NCBI GenBank assembly: GCA_903952145.1
Contig: CAJBES010000096.1
Span: 1 to 64,000 of the forward strand
DNA length: 64,000 nt
Origin: an uncultured Opitutaceae bacterium
Lineage (GTDB): Bacteria; Verrucomicrobiota; Verrucomicrobiia; Opitutales; Opitutaceae
Reading direction: 5' to 3'
The stretch's first letter is position 1; each line of letters opens with the position of its first letter. Positions 1 through 9,202 of this stretch are shown here, piece after piece. The notes under the pieces are model-generated. The model did no database searches, was not told the DNA's origin, and saw nothing but the letters and a program-made list of their open reading frames with translations. The translations under genes and the position numbers were made by a program.

Positions 1-813
1 GCGGCGCAGACGCGGGCGGCAAGCGCGGCGCAGACGAATTCCCAGTTCGACCGCGTGCTGCAGGAATTCGGGCAACCAGCCGTGTTGCAGCCTGAGGTGG
101 ACCTGCGGCCGCGGTTCCGCGAACTTGAATTGTATGCCAAGAACCAGGGGCGGCGGCCGAGTTGTGCCGTCTTTGCCGTGGTGAGTGCCCTGGAATTCAT
201 TCATGCGGAGAACACGGGATTGGCGGAAAAATTTTCCGAGGAATATCTCATCTGGGCCACGCAGCGGTCCATCCAGCGCACGGATCGCAACCCCGGCGAG
301 AGTCTGATCGGTGATGATGCGGACACAGGGTTTGCGCTCACGGAGGTCGTGACGGCGTTGCGCAGCTACGGCATTCCCCGCGAGCGCAGCATGCCCAACA
401 CCATGGGTCGCGCCATCGCTGCCGTGGCCGAGCCCACGCCGCAGATCATCGCGGAAGCCCGCGCCCGCACCCGGGTGGCGGTGCAACTGGTGCCGGGACG
501 CGACCAGGCCACGCAGCTCAACAACATTGTGCACGCGCTCAATGCCGGTCTGCCGGTGACGATTGGCACGGCCTGGCCCCGTTTTTTCAACATGCGGGCC
601 GCCCTGCTGAATTCGCAGGAGCCGAGCTACAGTCATGCCGTCACCCTGGTGGGCTACCTCTGTCCGTCGGGCCGGCTGGAGGATGCGACCTTCATCTTCA
701 AAAATTCATGGGGAGCTAATTGGGGTGCGAACGGCTACGGCTTCGCCACCTTTGCCTACCTCGTGAAACACCTGCACACCGCGGTGCTGCTGGAAATCAG
801 ATTGCGCGACTAG
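1..813 (+). CDS. Papain-like (C1A) cysteine peptidase, 5'-truncated by the window edge
   Basis: The frame is open from the first base with no stop, so the true start probably lies upstream; the first in-window candidate is a GTG at 55. Counting from that GTG, the papain triad is visible: the oxyanion Gln and catalytic Cys in NQGRRPSC (Gln31, Cys37), His194 in SYSHAVTLVGY, and Asn217 in FKNSWGANWGANGYG. The last motif is typical of family C1A. No propeptide or signal peptide can be judged because the N-terminus is missing. The gene converges on the esterase, with only 7 bp between the two stops. Such peptidases in this group are usually extracytoplasmic, but that is not shown here. Confidence 0.85.
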   Translation, partial: AAQTRAASAAQTNSQFDRVLQEFGQPAVLQPEVDLRPRFRELELYAKNQGRRPSCAVFAVVSALEFIHAENTGLAEKFSEEYLIWATQRSIQRTDRNPGESLIGDDADTGFALTEVVTALRSYGIPRERSMPNTMGRAIAAVAEPTPQIIAEARARTRVAVQLVPGRDQATQLNNIVHALNAGLPVTIGTAWPRFFNMRAALLNSQEPSYSHAVTLVGYLCPSGRLEDATFIFKNSWGANWGANGYGFATFAYLVKHLHTAVLLEIRLRD

Positions 814-820
814 GCCAGCT

Positions 821-1729
821 TCATTGGACGCTGAGATGCGTCGCGAAGAACTCATGGATGCGGGCCTGCACCGCGGGTGTTTCAAACGCAGCACCGCCGT
901 GCCCGGCACCTGGCAGGACCAGCAGGGATGCCTCCACCCCAGCGGCGCGCAACGCCGCGCACAGGGCTTCACTTTGCCCAAGCGGCACCAGCGGATCCTG
1001 ATCACCGTGGAGGATAAAAAAAGGGGCGTCGTCCCGTGAGACGAAGGCGAGCGGGCTCGCCTGCCGTTGGACCTCGGCGGAGGGAGTTTCGCCGAGCAGA
1101 TCCAAAATAGTCTTGGTTTCCTTGGCCAAGGGACTCGTCGGAGGAACCGTTTTCGCATGGGCCAGCAAAGTGGGCATGTCGGTCGGCCCAAACCAGTCAC
1201 ACACGGCCTGGATCCGGCTCTGACCCCCATGCCCGGTTCCTTCCAATTCAGCCACGCGATCCGTGGTGCCTAGCAGCGCCGCGAGATTGCCGCCCGCAGA
1301 CTCGCCCCACACGCCGATGCGCGTGGGGTCGAGATTGAATTCGGCGGCATGCGCGCGCAGAAAGCGGATGGCGGCCTTGCAGTCCTGGATTTGGGCCGGG
1401 AAGGGCGCCTCCTGCAGCAGGCGGTAGTTGAGACTCGCGGTCGCGAAGCCATGGGCGCTGAGAAATGCCGACTTGTTCTTAGCCTTGTCGCCACCCCGCC
1501 AACTCCCGCCGTGAATCCAGACCACCAGGGGTAGCGGTACAAGGGTGGGCGCGGGAAGATACAGGTCGAGTGAGCGCGCCTTGCCACCCCCCGTCGTGTA
1601 TTCGAGATCACGAATGATCCGAGTGCCTGATGCCGCCACTACAGGGACATCGGCTGGTTGGACCAGCGGGGTGTCGGCCGCAGCGGTGCCAAGAGGGATG
1701 ATCAGGAGCAGGCAGGATAGGACTCGCAT
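821..1729 (-). CDS. Secreted alpha/beta hydrolase (BD-FAE/esterase-lipase type)
   Basis: This 302-residue protein begins with a likely signal peptide (MRVLSCLLLIIPLGTAAAD), which is why the ATG at 1729 is preferred over the longer frame starting at 1792. The hydrolase features are the oxyanion motif WIHGGSWRGGDK, the nucleophile elbow GVWGESAGGN (Ser144), an acid region around HGDQDPLVPLGQ, and the catalytic His in PGAGHGG. This pattern fits feruloyl-esterase-like and carboxylesterase families acting on acylated plant polysaccharides or small esters. The substrate cannot be read from the sequence. It stands alone between a convergent peptidase and a divergent membrane-protein gene. Confidence 0.85.
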   Translation of the reverse strand: MRVLSCLLLIIPLGTAAADTPLVQPADVPVVAASGTRIIRDLEYTTGGGKARSLDLYLPAPTLVPLPLVVWIHGGSWRGGDKAKNKSAFLSAHGFATASLNYRLLQEAPFPAQIQDCKAAIRFLRAHAAEFNLDPTRIGVWGESAGGNLAALLGTTDRVAELEGTGHGGQSRIQAVCDWFGPTDMPTLLAHAKTVPPTSPLAKETKTILDLLGETPSAEVQRQASPLAFVSRDDAPFFILHGDQDPLVPLGQSEALCAALRAAGVEASLLVLPGAGHGGAAFETPAVQARIHEFFATHLSVQ

Positions 1730-2015
1730 GGAAAACTGGGAAAATCTGGTTGGGACGAGGCACGCCCAGAGCAATGACGCCCGGCCCTGCACGGGTGCAA
1801 CCGGCCGATGTCAATGGTGAGTTTTTTGAGCATCAGCTGAACCCCTGACTCCACCGCCAGAAACTGTCAACGAGGTGAGCAGCCGTTCATCAACGCACCG
1901 GCGAAACCAAGGATCAGCAGGGTTGCGTTCTATTTGGCTGGAGCGACGACGGGCATGATCTATTGGTTGGGCCAACCCAACCGGTCATGTCTGCCCGTGC
2001 TCTCCCGTGTCCCGC

Positions 2016-2708
2016 ATGAAGCCCAAACCGTGGAAACAGGCGGCGTGGGCAGGCTTTGCACTCAGTGCCGGATTTGCCCTCCATGATGAGTGGAAACTAC
2101 CGGAGCTCTGCTGGAGCTTCTGGCTGACGGGCCTCTTTTACTGCTGGGCGTTTGTACTGGTCGGTGGACTCCGCATCCTGCTGATTCCCGCCGAAACCAT
2201 CCCGGTGCGCATCAGGCAATGGCCGGCGCTTGCCACCGTGCCGGTCGCAGCGTGGCGGGGGGCCATCGGCCTGCTCGCCGTCGGCATCGCGCTCGTGATG
2301 TTCCACCTCTACGCTTGGCTCTTCGGATTTTACGGTCTGTTCCTGTCAGTTTTCGCGGAGATGGAGCCGCAGGTGCTGTTTGGCCGGAACGGCTTCATCA
2401 ATTCGGACTTTTTCACCCCCGTGGCGCATTTGCTCGAACGTTACTGGCCCATGGTGCTGGGTGCGATTGCGACTGACATCCATCTGGCGATGACGGGCAG
2501 TCCCTGGCGGGTGCCCTTCAAACCATTTTCCCTGCAACTGGTCCTGATTCACTTGATGGTGCTGGGTGTGCCTTTTGTTTCGCTCATTTTTTGGTGGCTC
2601 ATGGGCGAGCGTTACCACGCGCCGGCCGTTGTGCTGGTCCTCGCACTCTTCTATTTCTTCCCGCGCCAGGAGAGTCCCAAGCCCAGGACAGAAGGGTGCC
2701 CGCCATGA
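2016..2708 (+). CDS. Polytopic inner-membrane protein of unknown function
   Basis: About 230 residues with roughly five or six hydrophobic segments, for example WSFWLTGLFYCWAFVLVGG, GAIGLLAVGIALVMFHLYAW and LVLIHLMVLGVPFVSLIFWW. I do not recognise the family. A GTG three codons upstream (2007) is an equally possible start. The stop overlaps the ATG of the beta-propeller gene (ATGA), so translation of the two is probably coupled. That makes this the first gene of a plus-strand run that may include the propeller protein, the FGGY kinase and mtnA. Confidence 0.65.
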   Translation: MKPKPWKQAAWAGFALSAGFALHDEWKLPELCWSFWLTGLFYCWAFVLVGGLRILLIPAETIPVRIRQWPALATVPVAAWRGAIGLLAVGIALVMFHLYAWLFGFYGLFLSVFAEMEPQVLFGRNGFINSDFFTPVAHLLERYWPMVLGAIATDIHLAMTGSPWRVPFKPFSLQLVLIHLMVLGVPFVSLIFWWLMGERYHAPAVVLVLALFYFFPRQESPKPRTEGCPP

Positions 2709-3646
2709 TCGGACGGTTTGTAAAATCAGACCGCAACCCGATCTTGCCCGCAATCCCGGGCACTTGGATGGAATCGCAGACGGCGAATCCGGACCTGTTG
2801 CTGGTCGGCAACACCTACCATCTTTATTTCCGTGGCCAACAGGGAGGGCACGACCGCATCGGGGTGGCGACGATCCCCCGGGAGCAATTTGATGGCGCAA
2901 CCTGGAATCTCCGGATGCAACCCGTCCTTGATGTCGGAGCGTCAGGCGACTGGGATGAGCAGCATGTCTTGGATCCCGCCACGGTGCTGGTTAACGGGGT
3001 GATCCACCTGTATTATTCCGCAGTGAGCAAGCGGTGCCATCGCAGCATCTGCCTGGCCACGTCGACCGACGGCATTCACTTCGAAAAATTCCCCGGTAAC
3101 CCGGTGGTCATCGGCGGCGGACCAGAAGTCGTCTGGCGGGAGGGCCGCTTTCATCTCTACTACTGGAAATCTGTGCCCGGCACGACTGGCTTCCAATTGC
3201 ATCTGTCGGTTTCAGAGGACGGATATGCTTTCCGGGAATACCAAGCGGCGCCGGTCCTGTCCGTCGGGGCGCTAGGCGAGTGGGACAGTTACACGGTCGA
3301 GACCCCGCGGATCTTCGAGGAGGGCGGGCGCTACTGCATGTTCTACTGCGGTTCGGACCGATTCAGTGATTATCCGGCCTATGCCGGACTGGCGACCTCC
3401 ACGGACCTGATCCATTGGCAGAAAGACGCAAGGAATCCCCTCTTTTCCCGTGGCCACGAAGGGGATTGGGATGAAGGGGCGATCTGGTTCACCACGGTGG
3501 AAAAGATTGGTGACCGATATTACCTCTGGTATGAGGGTTACGGCGGCGGGGACTCGCGCAACAAGGAATACGGCAGTTACCTGCTGGGGGGGAAATCACA
3601 GATCGGCCTGGCCATAAGTGAAGAAGGTCGGCCCTGGTCTGTCTGA
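2705..3646 (+). CDS. GH43/GH130-like five-bladed beta-propeller protein
   Basis: The start is the ATG that overlaps the preceding stop, giving 313 residues. Repeating blade motifs with Trp/Tyr-rich strands are visible: LVGNTYHLYFRGQ, GVIHLYYSAVSK, EGRFHLYYWKS, GGRYCMFYCGSD and IGDRYYLWYEG, each followed by an SxDG-type or ST-D turn (CLATSTDGIHF, LSVSEDGYAF, LATSTDLIHW). This is the signature of glycosidase families with five-bladed propellers (GH43, GH117, GH130 and related). The catalytic acids cannot be assigned with confidence. No signal peptide is apparent, so it is probably cytoplasmic. The next gene encodes a sugar kinase, consistent with intracellular handling of a small glycoside. Confidence 0.75.
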   Translation: MIGRFVKSDRNPILPAIPGTWMESQTANPDLLLVGNTYHLYFRGQQGGHDRIGVATIPREQFDGATWNLRMQPVLDVGASGDWDEQHVLDPATVLVNGVIHLYYSAVSKRCHRSICLATSTDGIHFEKFPGNPVVIGGGPEVVWREGRFHLYYWKSVPGTTGFQLHLSVSEDGYAFREYQAAPVLSVGALGEWDSYTVETPRIFEEGGRYCMFYCGSDRFSDYPAYAGLATSTDLIHWQKDARNPLFSRGHEGDWDEGAIWFTTVEKIGDRYYLWYEGYGGGDSRNKEYGSYLLGGKSQIGLAISEEGRPWSV

Positions 3647-3745
3647 TTTTGGCCCGCGAACACAAAGCAGCATGACTCCCGGCGGAAGCCGCCCGGCAAA
3701 ACCGGCATTGTCACCCCGCACCGGCTCGGCCAGTGCTACTGAAAC

Positions 3746-5056
3746 ATGTCCACGGTCCTCGGGCTCGATATCGGTTCTTCCTCGGTTATTGCCGGCATTC
3801 TGCATGGCACCAAGATTGTCGTTGAGGCGCCGCGCGCGTTCTTCCGCTCACGCTGTGAAGGCCCGAAGGTCGAGGTTGATCCCGAGGAATTGTTGCGCGC
3901 GATGCGCACAGCGATTGCCGGACTGGGCGGACGGGCGAAGCAGGCTGACGCGATTCATCTCGCCGTCATGTGCCCGGCCTGGGTGGCACTCGATCGCAAC
4001 GGCCGGGCGCTCACCCCGATTGTGACCCATCAGGACCGCCGCAGCGTCGCCAACGCGCGGGCGTTGGAGGCGAAACTCGGCCCGGCCCGGCACCTGCGGA
4101 TTTGCGGCAACCGGCCGTTTCCCGGCGGGATCAGTTCCACCACGTGGAGTTGGTTTCTTGAGCACCAGCCGCAGCGATTGCGCAAGGCCGACCTCGTGGG
4201 GCACCTCAACACTTTTCTGCACCGGCGGATGACGGGGGCGCGGGTTACGGATCCTTCGAACGCTTCGTTTACCGGACTGTATCGCACGCTCAAACTTGAC
4301 GGGTGGAGCGAAGAGTTGTGCGCCAACCTGGGCGTGAGCCCGACATTGCTGCCCGAGGTCCGCGAAGCGGATCGCATTGGCGGCGGCATCACGCCGGCAG
4401 CCGCGCGGGCGTTTGGTCTGCGCGCCGGCACGCCGATGATCGTAGGCCTGATGGATGGCAGCGCCGGGATGTTGCTGGCGGGGGCGCAAGTCGGGCAGCT
4501 TTTCAATGTGTGCGGCTCGACCGACGTGCTCGCGCTTTGCACGGACCGGCCGAAGCCGCACAAGCGCCTGCTCACGCGAGCGCTGGGCTTGCAGGGCAAA
4601 TGGCTGCAGGTGAGCACCCTGGCGGCGGCGGCCTCGGCGATTTACTGGGTGCGTGACCAGTGCTTCCCAGGCATGCCGCTCAATGAATTTCAGGATGAAT
4701 TCCACCGGTTGAGCCGGGTTGGGCCGGAGGCCGCCGGCAGCGTGCGGTTCGAGCCTTACCTGGCCGGTGAACGCACCAGCCTCGAGCAGCGGCAGGGCGC
4801 GTTTACGGGCCTGACCCTGGCCAGCACGCGAACACAGATGCTGGCTGCGGTGATCGAGGGTCTCACCCGCGCTAGCGCCGCGCGCCTCCCGTTGCTCGCC
4901 CACTGCGGCACCAACCTGCTGCACACCGTGGCGGTTTCGGGGGGCTCCGACCGGCTCGACCAGTTGCTGCATCGCGACTGGCCCGGCCGATGGAAATTCC
5001 GTGCCGTGACGGATGCCACGATGCGCGGGCTTGGCACATTTACCGCCCGCCCATAG
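3746..5056 (+). CDS. FGGY-family carbohydrate kinase
   Basis: The ATP-dependent sugar kinase signature is clear: the N-terminal phosphate-1 loop LGLDIGSSSVIAGIL, the catalytic-Asp region GTPMIVGLMDGSAGML (Asp237), and the C-terminal adenosine motif TVAVSGGSDRLDQL. At 436 residues it is shorter than the usual 480-500 for FGGY kinases, mainly in the C-terminal half. The family includes xylulokinase, rhamnulokinase and glycerol kinase; the substrate here is not evident. It lies 143 bp upstream of mtnA on the same strand. This hints that the phosphosugar made could be a pentose derivative related to 5-methylthioribose or 5-deoxyribose. That is inference from position only. Confidence 0.82.
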   Translation: MSTVLGLDIGSSSVIAGILHGTKIVVEAPRAFFRSRCEGPKVEVDPEELLRAMRTAIAGLGGRAKQADAIHLAVMCPAWVALDRNGRALTPIVTHQDRRSVANARALEAKLGPARHLRICGNRPFPGGISSTTWSWFLEHQPQRLRKADLVGHLNTFLHRRMTGARVTDPSNASFTGLYRTLKLDGWSEELCANLGVSPTLLPEVREADRIGGGITPAAARAFGLRAGTPMIVGLMDGSAGMLLAGAQVGQLFNVCGSTDVLALCTDRPKPHKRLLTRALGLQGKWLQVSTLAAAASAIYWVRDQCFPGMPLNEFQDEFHRLSRVGPEAAGSVRFEPYLAGERTSLEQRQGAFTGLTLASTRTQMLAAVIEGLTRASAARLPLLAHCGTNLLHTVAVSGGSDRLDQLLHRDWPGRWKFRAVTDATMRGLGTFTARP

Positions 5057-5199
5057 GGAGCCAGAGCTCCGCTGCCTGCTGATTTCGACCGGATGGCATC
5101 ATTTGAGCATGCATCACCGCCGACCCCAACCGTGGGCATTACGAACAGTGAACCATCGGGCATTGAATCGAGGTCAGGGGCGGCCAATATGTCGCCCAC

Positions 5200-6300
5200 A
5201 TGAATGTCTCCGGCCGACCCACTCGCACAATTTGGCCGTCCGCAGACGGCATGGCGGTTGAGATTATCGATCAGACCCGGCTTCCGCATGCCTTTGTCGT
5301 GGTGCGACTCGAAACGCTCGACGACGCAGCACAGGCAATCCGCGCCATGCTGGTCCGCGGGGCCCCGCTGATCGGGGCCACGGCGGCATGGGGCCTGTGG
5401 CTCGCGATGCGGACCGAAGCCTCGGATTTGGGTCTTGGGCGTGCACACGCCACACTGCTGGCCACACGCCCCACGGCCGTGAACCTGCGCTGGGCGCTTG
5501 ATCGGGTGCGGGCGCAGTTGGTGGGGCTGCCACCGGCCGAGCGCGCAGCGGCCAGCCGGAAGCTTGCGACCGCCATCTGCGACGAGGATGTTGCCATCAA
5601 CCGCGGCATCGCGGCCGCAGGGCTGCCGCTGATCCGCGCGGTGGCGGGGCGAAAGCCGCCCGGCACACCGGTCAACATTCTCACGCATTGCAACGCCGGG
5701 TGGCTCGCCACGGTGGATATCGGCACCGCCACGGCGCCGATCTATGCGGCTCATGATGCGGGCGTGCCCGTGCATGTGTGGGTGGACGAGACCCGACCGC
5801 GCAACCAAGGGGCGAGCCTCACCGCCTGGGAATTGCTTAATCACGGCGTGCCCCACACCGTCATTGCGGACAATGCAGGCGGTCACCTCATGCAGCGGGG
5901 CGAGGTTGATCTTGTCATTGTCGGCACCGATCGCACCACGGCCACGGGGGACGTGTGCAACAAGATCGGGACCTACCTCAAGGCGCTCGCGGCGCACGAC
6001 AATGCCGTGCCGTGCTATGTTGCCGTGCCGTCCCCAAGCATTGACTGGACACTGCGGGACGGCCTGCGCGAAATTCCCATTGAAGAACGTGGCGCGCGCG
6101 AACTGTCGCATCTGACCGGCCGGCTTGCCGACGGCTCCATTGCCATGGTTGCACTCCTGCCCGAGGGCAGTCCGGTGGCGAATCCTGCCTTTGACGTCAC
6201 GCCGGCGCGGTTGATCACCGGCCTGATCACCGAACGTGGTATTTGCCATGCCAGCGCCGACGGGCTCAGGGTGCTGTTCCCTGAAAAAGCTCCGGTCTGA
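5200..6300 (+). CDS. mtnA: S-methyl-5-thioribose-1-phosphate isomerase
   Basis: MtnA converts 5-methylthioribose-1-phosphate to the ribulose-1-phosphate form in methionine salvage. The protein is 366 residues. It shows the N-terminal signature IIDQTRLPH, the phosphate-binding segment [14 protein letters not shown], the catalytic Cys164 in [12 protein letters not shown], and the catalytic Asp244 in [11 protein letters not shown], followed by NKIGTY. These correspond to Cys160 and Asp240 of characterised homologues. The chosen ATG gives [13 protein letters not shown], matching the family's conserved beginning. No mtnK, mtnN, mtnP, mtnB or mtnC is present nearby; the only kinase is the upstream FGGY protein. 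Paralogues acting on 5-deoxyribose-1-phosphate (DrdI) are very similar, so the substrate is not certain. Confidence 0.92.
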   Translation: MNVSGRPTRTIWPSADGMAVEIIDQTRLPHAFVVVRLETLDDAAQAIRAMLVRGAPLIGATAAWGLWLAMRTEASDLGLGRAHATLLATRPTAVNLRWALDRVRAQLVGLPPAERAAASRKLATAICDEDVAINRGIAAAGLPLIRAVAGRKPPGTPVNILTHCNAGWLATVDIGTATAPIYAAHDAGVPVHVWVDETRPRNQGASLTAWELLNHGVPHTVIADNAGGHLMQRGEVDLVIVGTDRTTATGDVCNKIGTYLKALAAHDNAVPCYVAVPSPSIDWTLRDGLREIPIEERGARELSHLTGRLADGSIAMVALLPEGSPVANPAFDVTPARLITGLITERGICHASADGLRVLFPEKAPV

Positions 6301-6648
6301 ACGTCCGCCGAGGCAGGCCGTGGGAGGACGCGCAAAACCCGGCGCAGGTTTTTGCGGGTAGTGTCCTGAGGCGACGGTCGCCGCCGGGCTTTGCTCCAAG
6401 TGGAAACAGTGCCGCCCGGAAGAGGGTAAAGGCCATCGACATGAGCTCGATGCGTTGGTCGGGCGGGCCGGGTTGAACCGGCAGCTGCGGGAGAGAAAGA
6501 AGCCAGTTGTTGCGGGGTCAGCCGGGTTCAGGCAGCGGCAAAATAGTGCGGTGATGCGGCGGAAAACGGGCAGGCTAGACGTTCATCCAGCCACACGGGC
6601 GCTTGCCCTTGGTGGTGCAGGACGCAGGCTGCTGGCGCCAGAAATCCC
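6301..6648. other. Intergenic region after mtnA, nothing identified
   Basis: This 348-bp stretch has short open frames only. None has a convincing start, codon pattern or recognisable motif. GC-rich stems can be drawn in several ways, but I could not fit them to a known RNA family. Confidence 0.4.
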
Positions 6649-6813
6649 ATGAAACCTTCCACACAGGAACAGCGGCGGCGGATGTGCACTCGCAAACGCA
6701 AATACCGCACGCAGGGGGATGCGCTCGACGCGGCATTGCTGGCGGGGGTGGAGCACGGACGCCTGGCCTACCTGTGCCCGCTCTGCCGCCAATGGCACCT
6801 CGCTTCGGGCTGA
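6649..6813 (+). CDS. Small CPxC-motif protein (54 aa), possible zinc-binding
   Basis: A 54-codon frame starts at the ATG in the sequence ccatgaaacc and ends in TGA. The protein is very basic at its N-terminus (TQEQRRRMCTRKRKYR) and ends AYLCPLCRQWHLASG. The C-terminal CPLCxxWHL, together with a basic K-x-x-Y segment and a short helix, resembles small orphan proteins found widely in bacteria and phages. In those the Cys pair and His probably bind zinc. Only two Cys of the terminal motif plus Cys13 are present, so a full four-ligand site would need His residues or dimerisation. Function is unknown. Confidence 0.6.
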   Translation: MKPSTQEQRRRMCTRKRKYRTQGDALDAALLAGVEHGRLAYLCPLCRQWHLASG

Positions 6814-6834
6814 GGCGTCGCCGGCCCCGGGCTG

Positions 6835-7059
6835 TCAGAGCTTGCGGTATTTCGCGGGCGGAATCTTGAAGCGATGGCCGGAGTCGAGGTCCGTGAAGAT
6901 GTGCCAGTGCTCGTCATGGGTATCATGCACGGCGACATCGATCAAGTGGCCGGCTTCGTAGGTGTATTCTTCCATGGCGAAGCCGTGGTCCTCATGGAGG
7001 ATGGCTTCGCCCAGTTCGCCGCTATGCGGTTCGGTAATCTCTATTTTCCAAGTCATCAT
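6835..7059 (-). CDS. Small conserved hypothetical protein (74 aa)
   Basis: The short acidic protein begins MMTWKIEITEPHSGELGE and ends SGHRFKIPPAKYRKL. It is rich in His, Asp and Glu (VAVHDTHDEHWHIF). No signal peptide or membrane segment is seen. A start one codon later (MTWKIEI) is equally likely. It lies downstream of the EF-G-like gene on the same strand, with about 50 bp between them, so the two may be co-transcribed. I do not recognise a family. Confidence 0.6.
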   Translation of the reverse strand: MMTWKIEITEPHSGELGEAILHEDHGFAMEEYTYEAGHLIDVAVHDTHDEHWHIFTDLDSGHRFKIPPAKYRKL

Positions 7060-7111
7060 GGGTGTTCAAATTAGGGGTTGAGGGATGAATTGTGGTTGAG
7101 AAGTGGCGGGA

Positions 7112-9202
7112 TCACTTGGCGGCGACGGCTTCGCGGCGGGCCTTGAACTCGGCGAGCAGACGTGGGGCCAGTTCGGCGGGCAACTCGGCGTAGTGACTGA
7201 AGCTCTCGGTGTGGCGGCCGCGGCCGCTGGTGAGCGAACGCACGATGGTGCTATAGTGATAGAGCTCCTTTTGCGGCACCTGCGCGCGGATGATCTGAAA
7301 GTGCCCCTCGGTCTCGACGCCGAGAATCTGGCCGCGGCGCGACGATAGGTCGCCCATGATGGTGCCCACGTATTCCTCCGGCACGGTCACCGCAATGACA
7401 TGGATGGGCTCCAAGAGGCAGGAACCGGCGGCCTGACAGGCTTCTCTGAAAGCGTGGAACCCGGCGACTTGGAACGCGATGTCCTTGGAGTCTACCGGAT
7501 GCATCTTGCCGTCGTAGAAATCGACCTTCACGTCGGTGACGCGCGTGCCTGCGAGTTGGCCTTCCTTGCACGCAGTCTGCACGCCCTTCTCGACGGATGG
7601 CACAAAGACGCGGTCAACGTTGGTGCCAACCAGGGACTGCTTAAAGACGACGCCGCTGTCGCGCGGGCCGGGCTCGATACGCAGCCAGACCTCGGCGAAC
7701 TGGCCCGCGCCGCCAGTCTGCTTCTTGTGGCGGTAGCGCGATTCGCCGCGACCGCGAATGGTCTCCCGGTAGGGGACCCCGGGCTCTTCAAGCGTCATGA
7801 CGACGCCAAACCGACGCTGCAGCCGCTCAACAATGACTTGAAGGTGGATCTCACCTTGGCCGGACACGATGGTCTGGTGCAACTCGTCGTCCACGCGATA
7901 GTGGAAGGTCGGGTCCTCCTGGTGGAGGGTGGCAAGACCCACGGCAAGCTTGTCCTCGTCGCCGCGTGAACGGAGCCGGAGGGATCCATGGATATTGGGG
8001 GCGGGATACTCAACCTTGGGCAGCACGACTGGGAAGCGGGGGCTGCTGAGGGTGTCGCCGGTGTGGGTGCCGCGGAGTTTAACTACAGAACCGAGGTCGC
8101 CGGCGCTGAGTTGCTGCACGGGAATGCGCTCGTGGCCGTTGAGGAGGTAAAGCTGGCCGAGCCTTTCCGTGACATCGCGGGTGACATTGCGGAGCTCACT
8201 GCCACTGCGGAGTGTGCCGGAGTAGACGCGGAAGAGCGAAAGCTCCCCGACGCCCGGTTCGTTCATCGTTTTGAAAACATACGCCACAGGTTCAGCCTGT
8301 AACAGGGCCACGGAAACCGGCGCTCCGGCCGGATCGTGGGCCGGCACCTCGGCACGGTCGAGCGGTGACGAGCCGTATTTCGCGATGATATCCATGAGGC
8401 GGGCGACGCCGACATTAGTTTCGGCGGAGACGGCAAAGAGCGGCACGAGGACCTGCTTCTGGATGGCCAAGTGCAGGCCGGCGCGGAACTCGGTCTCGGC
8501 CAGGATGCCTTTTTCGAAAAACCGCTCCATGAGCGTGTCGTCGGACTCCGCGACAAACTCGATGAGCTGGCGATGGAATTGCTGGACGAGTTCGGCATCC
8601 GCACCCGTCGCGGGCGCCTCGGTGTAGCGTCCGTCGCCGCCGGGCTTGTAGGTGACGACCTCGTTGCGCATCACATCCAGCACGCGGCTGAAGCCCGGGC
8701 CGGCGTCGAGCGGGATGGCCAGGGGGAGGACGTTATTACCGAAGTGCGCGCGGATATCGGCGAGCAGGGTGTTGAAATCGGTGTTCGGTTTATCGAGTGC
8801 GTTTACGACCAACATTTTTGGCAGGCCGAAGCGCGTGGCGTAGTCCCATACGGCATCGGTGCCGACCCCGAGACCGTGGGCGGCGTTGATGACGATCAGG
8901 GCAAAGTCGCCGACGCGCAGGGCGCCCAGCCCCTCACTGATGAAGTCCACGTAGCCAGGGGTGTCGAGGAGGTTGAATTTGCGGTTCTGCCACTCGAGAT
9001 TGAGCAGGGAGGCGTGCACTGAAATTTGGTGCTCATGCTCGCTCGCATGGTAATCCGAGACGGTGGTGCCGGCGGTAATGGAGCCCATGCGGCCGATGCG
9101 GCCGGCACAGGCCAGCATGGCCTCGGTGAGCATGGTTTTGCCGCAGGACGCGTGGCCAAGAACGGCAAAATTTCTCAGGTCTGAAGGGGAGTATTCTTTC
9201 AT
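7112..9202 (-). CDS. Elongation factor G paralogue (EF-G2-like translational GTPase)
   Basis: The 696-residue protein has the complete EF-G domain order. The P-loop is GHASCGKT (residues 16-23), G2 lies near GTTVSDYHASE, and G3 is DTPGY (Asp80). Domain II (EPVAYVFKTMNEPGVGELS) and domains III-V follow, including GGAGQFAEVWLRIEP and the C-terminal MGDLSSRRGQILG and TSGRGRHTESF. Two features depart from canonical FusA: the ERGITI switch I motif is replaced by EHEHQISVHA, and the G4 NKxD reads NALD (134-137), lacking the Lys. This fits the EF-G2 group, paralogues whose role in translocation or ribosome recycling is unclear. A separate housekeeping fusA is expected elsewhere. Confidence 0.88.
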   Translation of the reverse strand: MKEYSPSDLRNFAVLGHASCGKTMLTEAMLACAGRIGRMGSITAGTTVSDYHASEHEHQISVHASLLNLEWQNRKFNLLDTPGYVDFISEGLGALRVGDFALIVINAAHGLGVGTDAVWDYATRFGLPKMLVVNALDKPNTDFNTLLADIRAHFGNNVLPLAIPLDAGPGFSRVLDVMRNEVVTYKPGGDGRYTEAPATGADAELVQQFHRQLIEFVAESDDTLMERFFEKGILAETEFRAGLHLAIQKQVLVPLFAVSAETNVGVARLMDIIAKYGSSPLDRAEVPAHDPAGAPVSVALLQAEPVAYVFKTMNEPGVGELSLFRVYSGTLRSGSELRNVTRDVTERLGQLYLLNGHERIPVQQLSAGDLGSVVKLRGTHTGDTLSSPRFPVVLPKVEYPAPNIHGSLRLRSRGDEDKLAVGLATLHQEDPTFHYRVDDELHQTIVSGQGEIHLQVIVERLQRRFGVVMTLEEPGVPYRETIRGRGESRYRHKKQTGGAGQFAEVWLRIEPGPRDSGVVFKQSLVGTNVDRVFVPSVEKGVQTACKEGQLAGTRVTDVKVDFYDGKMHPVDSKDIAFQVAGFHAFREACQAAGSCLLEPIHVIAVTVPEEYVGTIMGDLSSRRGQILGVETEGHFQIIRAQVPQKELYHYSTIVRSLTSGRGRHTESFSHYAELPAELAPRLLAEFKARREAVAAK

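Noticed and set aside
4756-6399. A 547-codon minus-strand open frame opposite mtnA
   Set aside because: mtnA carries catalytic residues and a canonical start on the plus strand; the antisense frame has none.
6301-6460. Segments resembling RNase P RNA or cobalamin riboswitch pieces
   Set aside because: A few short words match by eye on one strand or the other, but the universally conserved core sequences are absent.
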